64,000 bases of DNA from Lepidonotus clava. Lineage: Eukaryota; Annelida; Polychaeta; Phyllodocida; Polynoidae. The stretch spans positions 5,538,114 to 5,602,113 of the forward strand of contig OW387149.1 of NCBI GenBank assembly GCA_936440205.1, in the 5' to 3' direction. The notes beneath the pieces were generated by a model that worked only from the letters and a program-made list of their open reading frames with translations, made no database searches and was not told where the DNA came from. The translations under genes were made by a program, and so were the position numbers. Below are positions 60,091-64,000 of the stretch, one piece after another (the first letter of the stretch is position 1; each line of letters starts with the position of its first letter).

Positions 60091-60480
60091 ATGTATAAGT
60101 AGTATATGGAAACTAGAACGAGTATTGTGGATAAGTAGTATATGGAAATGAACATCCGACCCAGGTAACGGCACTGTCTGGGCAGGCGGCGTGGTAAGAT
60201 GTGGGTATGGGGTGTGCACGCCGGTAGGAGCTTATGGTGCTTTCAATTTCCGTGGACCTGACTGACCTTATTGGATAATCTGAAGTACTAAAGCTGCATT
60301 TGACCGATTTATTTTCATATCTTTTTCAGAATCCGTATAGTTTCCTTTACATACTGAATATTCAAGTATTTTAAGATTGCACTAAGGCTTGTCAACCATG
60401 CAAAAGAAATGTGTGGTGAGGATAGCCAACAGAAGCAGCGTCTGACAAACATACTATAGTAAGTTTGTGTATAGAACGTC
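60091..60480. other. Gene-free stretch
   Basis: GTAGTATATGGAAA is repeated at about 60090-60150 (two copies, about 34 bases apart). Nothing else is recognised. Confidence 0.3.
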
Positions 60481-60489
60481 CTGTCCTAA

Positions 60490-61130
60490 ACCCAACCCCC
60501 AGCCCAGTATAGAGGTGGTGTCTGGTGCCCCCGGCCCGCCCGGGAGGTGTAGGAGGCACGTTTTCTGGTCGACTGGCGCGCCGAGAGGCGGGGGCCGGCG
60601 GGGCGCTAAGCCGGGCGGAGGGAGGGGTGAGTGGCCGGTCCCGCCTAATCAGCGGTAATGACATAGCACCCCCCCTTACCCCCCCCCCCCCTTACCCGGC
60701 CCGCCGCCCGCTCTTTGAAGCCCCGGCCGAGGGCGGGCCTGCCGGGGCCCGCCGCGCCTCGCTTTCGGCTCCACTCACACGGAAAACGCACAAATTGCGG
60801 CGGGGATGATAGCTCCAAGACGCGCCCAACTTTCAGACGCAGTTTCCATAGTTACGCGCGCTCATGCGTGGCGTGTCCCTTTGAGCATGCGCAGTGGAGC
60901 CCGCAGACAATGCGCTGCGCGGACAAAGGTGCGCGCGGTGCACTTTGTCGGCCGAGTACTATTAGCGGGGCTTAGTTTCACCCAGTTAATAGTTAGTATA
61001 TTAGCGCGGTCGGCGGAAAACGAGGCTCTGTGGTGGCGCCCCCTGCAGGACGGGCCTCTCACCACTGAGGTCACGTGGTCTGTGAGCGGGTCACGTGGGC
61101 AGGTCGGAGAGGGGATCATGTGACCGGAAG
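60490..61130. promoter_or_regulatory. CpG island with NRF1, X-box, CTCF-like and E-box motifs
   Basis: GTTTCCATAGTTAC (60842-60855) is X-box-like. GCATGCGCA (about 60886-60894) is an NRF1 core. The minus strand near 61035-61050 reads CCTGCAGGGGGCGC (13 of 14 CTCF positions). GGTCACGTGG (61069-61078), GTCACGTGGG (61090-61099) and TCATGTGACC (61116-61125) are E-boxes of the CLEAR/USF/MITF type. The composition suits a housekeeping-type promoter. Several overlapping frames on both strands are unconvincing, and no exon was fixed. Confidence 0.5.
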
Positions 61131-61984
61131 CCATCTCCAGATGGGACGGGGCCCGCCCAGGGGGCTGTGAGAAGGGCTTGTGGGTTGAGAGAAGGTTGGG
61201 GAGGGGGGGCGGTGTATAAGAGTGAAGGGGGGCGCTGACACGGCCCGAAGTCTCAGACTGAAGCTAAGTCCGCGTAGGAGAGATGTTGGTTGGTTTGGGC
61301 ACATGAAACAAAGCGGGTACCTTTGTGTTCCCTAAATCTTACGAGAACTGAACCACGGCCTCTGTAACAGAAAAATAGATACGTATTTCCCTGTGTCATA
61401 TACATTCTTAACTTAAACAACGTTTCATCTTTCAAAAATGAAAGTTGAAGATTACAGTTTTACATTAACTCAATATTCAGCCCCCCCCCCCCCCCCCCCC
61501 CAGCCTTTTTTTTTTAGATGTAAAGCTGGCGCCCCGGGACTTTTTAATATAGATGCCCCCTCCCTGTTACAAGAATGTCTGGACCCAACCCTGATATTCC
61601 TGTATGAAGTGTGTAATAAGACAGGACAATATCTATAGGCCTATCTACCAAATCAAATCACCTTGTTTATTGTTATTAATAATAATCACCACTTATTATT
61701 ATCCTAATTACCATCAATCACTAAGCTAGCCATGAAAATGAAAATAGATAGAACATTTTTGTTGATAACTGCATCATATCAAAAGCACAATATTTAATTT
61801 TGACCCAAAGAAGCTTTCCCTTTTCCGTTCCCTTTTCACCCTATACGTGAGTTGCACAGGCACGGCTTTATGGACAAACCGGAGTACAAACCAGACCATG
61901 TTTGAATGAAATGAGAGTTTGTGAGTAGTATACGGAAATGTGCGCTGTTGCCAGGCCCTGTACATGAAGTCTCATTCCCTCATT
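61131..61984. other. Gene-free stretch with poly(C)
   Basis: Poly(C) of about 20 at 61481-61500, then poly(T). The remaining sequence is AT-rich with no recognised gene. Confidence 0.3.
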
Positions 61985-62319
61985 ACCCAGCCAGCTTGCA
62001 ACGTGACAGGAACGTTCCGCAACCATACCTTTTGAGTCAGTTGTTACTTGTTACAGTCAGTTGTGACACCTAATCATAATGTTATTATAGCATTATTTTT
62101 GTTGAGTTTAGGACGAAACCAAAACAGAACATCATAAGAACATTCTGTTTGGGTTGAAGACTGTAACCAGAACGTTGTAATAACATCGCAGATCAACATC
62201 AAAGCAGTACATTGCAGCAACATAATTGGGAGTCATAAAAATAACATAACAAGAATCAAATACAGAAACAACCATAAAGTTGCTGCAATGTTATAATAAC
62301 GTCGCATCCTTGGCTGGGT
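61985..62319 (+). mobile_element. CCCAGCCA-ended MITE, copy 4 (most complete)
   Basis: The left end CCCAGCCAGCTTGCAACGT and the inverse right end CCCAGCCAAGGATGCGACGT are terminal inverted repeats of about 20 bases. TA precedes the left CCC and follows the right GGG, possibly a target duplication. The 335-bp body is rich in AACGTT/TTATAATAAC palindromes and encodes nothing recognised. Three other copies are at 12099, 15605 and 34204. Confidence 0.85.
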
Positions 62320-63270
62320 AGGTAACAGAAAATGTTCAGTTTTTTTAGTGGTTTCTTGTTTCCCAGATTAGTAGTTTGACGGGCATGTTCACTGTACTGC
62401 ACACTGGATGTTGACGTATGATGCCGCGGGTGGAGTGTCGCTGTGTGTTGTAGGAGGTGTCTGTTGGAAGGGGGGAGTGGGTAGGGAGCGAGGGGTAGGG
62501 ACCAGTACAACCAGTCCTTACGCCCGACCCGATTAGCTTAATACCAAGCCGCGGGTTGCCCTCTAATAAAATGATTGTGGGTTGTTTCTTTGATCAAATA
62601 TTATTTAGAATTTCTGATGGAGTTGATCAAATTAAATCATTTCAGCTGGCTGGGCGCGCACCTGGTGAGGCTGTGGCTGGGGGGGGGGGGGACGGGGGGG
62701 AGAGTCCGGGAGACGGGGGGGGGGGGAGACAGGGGCCGCCCCGTGCTGGCCCCTACCGGCCGATCCACGCACTACCCCGACCACCCTGTACAAGACCTGT
62801 GTGTCTTTCGCCCTGCCCTGCGAAATGTTCCCAATAAGAATAGATTCAAGGCCCTATTATGTGATTTACATAAGGATTTATTTCCACATGTAAATTAAAC
62901 CGTGGTATATATTTATATGTCACACTAGAATGTTTGTTGTATCAATTACTGTCACCATCCTCGTTCACACCTTATATTATTAGGCTAAATAAAGTGACTT
63001 TATCGACGTGCTTTTACCAATGACTGTAAACAAGACTGTACACAACTGTATTCCCTATCGTATAACGTCTGGAGGACCAGGGGGTTACCCTGATGATGTT
63101 TTTCAACAACAAAAAAGGGGAAAAAAGATATTCAACTGATGTAACAGACATCGATAACAAGATAACTAGATGTAGTTCACTAAATGGGGGAGGGAGGTGG
63201 TAGGGTCCTGTGCCTGCAATGATATGGGAAGAGCCGGGCGTCAGAGGGTGGCTGCACGGACGGTACAGGA
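62320..63270. other. Gene-free stretch
   Basis: G-rich runs lie at 62680-62730; AT-rich sequence follows. The 93- and 107-codon plus-strand frames cross the G-rich runs in different registers and have no recognised homology. Confidence 0.3.
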
Positions 63271-63446
63271 TCGTAACGAGCCGGGGGCCAAGCAGAAAGT
63301 TGGCGCAATCGTATGAGTCGTACGGCCACCTGAGGACGACCCCAAAAGTTCTTCTATATTCTATCACTCAGGTAATATTCAAACTATATTGAAATACTGA
63401 AAGCGAGGAGTCTTACGTATGTACCACTCCTGTATGTACCGCTCCT
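63271..63446. mobile_element. Fold-back module I+II, copy 3
   Basis: A partial hairpin I (63271-63355) carries GTCGTACGGCC and GAGGACGACCCC...GTTCTTCT. Hairpin II (63405-63446) is GAGGAGTCTTACGTATGTAC against TATGTACCGCTCCTC. Confidence 0.6.
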
Positions 63447-63479
63447 CTGCAGTGTGGGTGATATAAGCGTAAATGATTA

Positions 63480-63618
63480 GGGAGGAGGTATGAAGTTGGT
63501 TATCAACCCAAGGTGTGTCAGGGATATCAGCCTGAGGGCAGGGCCCACAGGGCTGTCTGAAGACTGATATCCCTTACATACCAAGGGTTGATAACCTACC
63601 GAGGACCTTCTCCCTGGT
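63480..63618. repeat. Long hairpin (III)
   Basis: GGTTATCAACCC...GGGATATCAG (63498-63530) is mirrored by CTGATATCCC...GGGTTGATAACC (63564-63596) with about 4 mismatches in 33, and weaker pairing extends outward to 63480 and 63618. The loop region includes an inner CAGCC/GGCTG pair. Confidence 0.85.
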
Positions 63619-63890
63619 TGGTTATGGATTTATCACACATTGGAAATATTTTAAAGTGAATTCTTAAAGCTTAGACTTACTTAACTAGGAGAACTATTGC
63701 TGGAACTACTTTTCTGGGTTATCCTAATTTTATCACAATCCTAATTATCCTAATTTTATTACAAGGAGTTATGATAGAGTTCTAGGATCCCCTATCTCTA
63801 CAATGAGAACTGAGAAGGGGTGACGCCGATGTCAAATCCTTATTTCCCTGCAGCCCTGTAACTATACGGCAGTGTATCCCCCCCATCCCC

Positions 63891-63925
63891 CCCTCACACA
63901 CACCACACACACACACACCACACCA

Positions 63926-63976
<51 letters not shown>
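63891..63976. repeat. (CA)n microsatellite
   Basis: Interrupted (CA)n with ACCACAC interruptions, uninterrupted at about 63930-63976. Cys/Val-rich frames on the minus strand are artefacts. Confidence 0.97.
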
Positions 63977-63977
<1 letters not shown>

Positions 63978-64000
63978 GTGCAGTGCGGGGACAGGCCGGA

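Overview
This window looks like non-coding DNA from an animal nuclear genome, and no complete protein-coding gene is visible. Three things point to a metazoan: tRNA-derived SINEs, many short inverted-repeat DNA transposons (MITEs), and CpG-rich islands carrying bilaterian-type promoter motifs. The SINE at 59.7-60.1 kb (its ACCAATAACCAACC-like tail and the block around 59.88-59.95 kb) and the GTGAGTGAGTGATGGATG-headed repeat at 9.0 kb resemble repeats I remember from molluscan genomes. A mollusc is therefore my best guess, but that is memory and not a search result.

Layout. 1.4-6.3 kb is a structurally complete LTR retroelement fossil on the minus strand (two LTRs, 4-bp target duplication, primer-binding site, polypurine tract) with no recognisable gag or pol. 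7-14 kb mixes GC-rich islands, MITEs and short tandem repeats. 16.9-18.7 kb and 20.8-22.8 kb are two large minisatellites (20-bp and about 35-bp units). 22.8-28 kb is GC-rich; it holds a CTCF-like site and a candidate first coding exon (27892-27926, plus strand, good start context, followed by a splice donor). 29-32 kb holds several MITEs. 34.6-36.3 kb is a 33-bp minisatellite with higher-order structure. 36.5-37 kb is a fold-back module that recurs at 49.7 and 63.4 kb. 45.9-48.0 kb is a 24-bp minisatellite. 52.5-53.1 kb is the densest regulatory stretch, with NRF1, ERR/NR5A, ETS-CRE, E-box, CCAAT and TATA motifs in order; its last part may be a solo LTR. 55.8-56.9 kb is a 1-kb inverted-repeat element. 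60.5-61.1 kb is a CpG island with NRF1, X-box, CTCF-like and three E-box motifs. The window ends in a (CA)n microsatellite.

The longest open frames (568, 555, 334 aa) are artefacts of the 33-bp minisatellite, whose unit length is divisible by three. The window is best read as intergenic or long-intron sequence. One site at 15517/15518 has the form of a recursive-splicing ratchet point on the plus strand, which would fit a long plus-strand intron. Poly(G)/poly(C) runs of 10-25 bases are frequent, and several lie at the ends of MITE copies.

All motif calls were made by eye. No database, alignment program or expression data was used.
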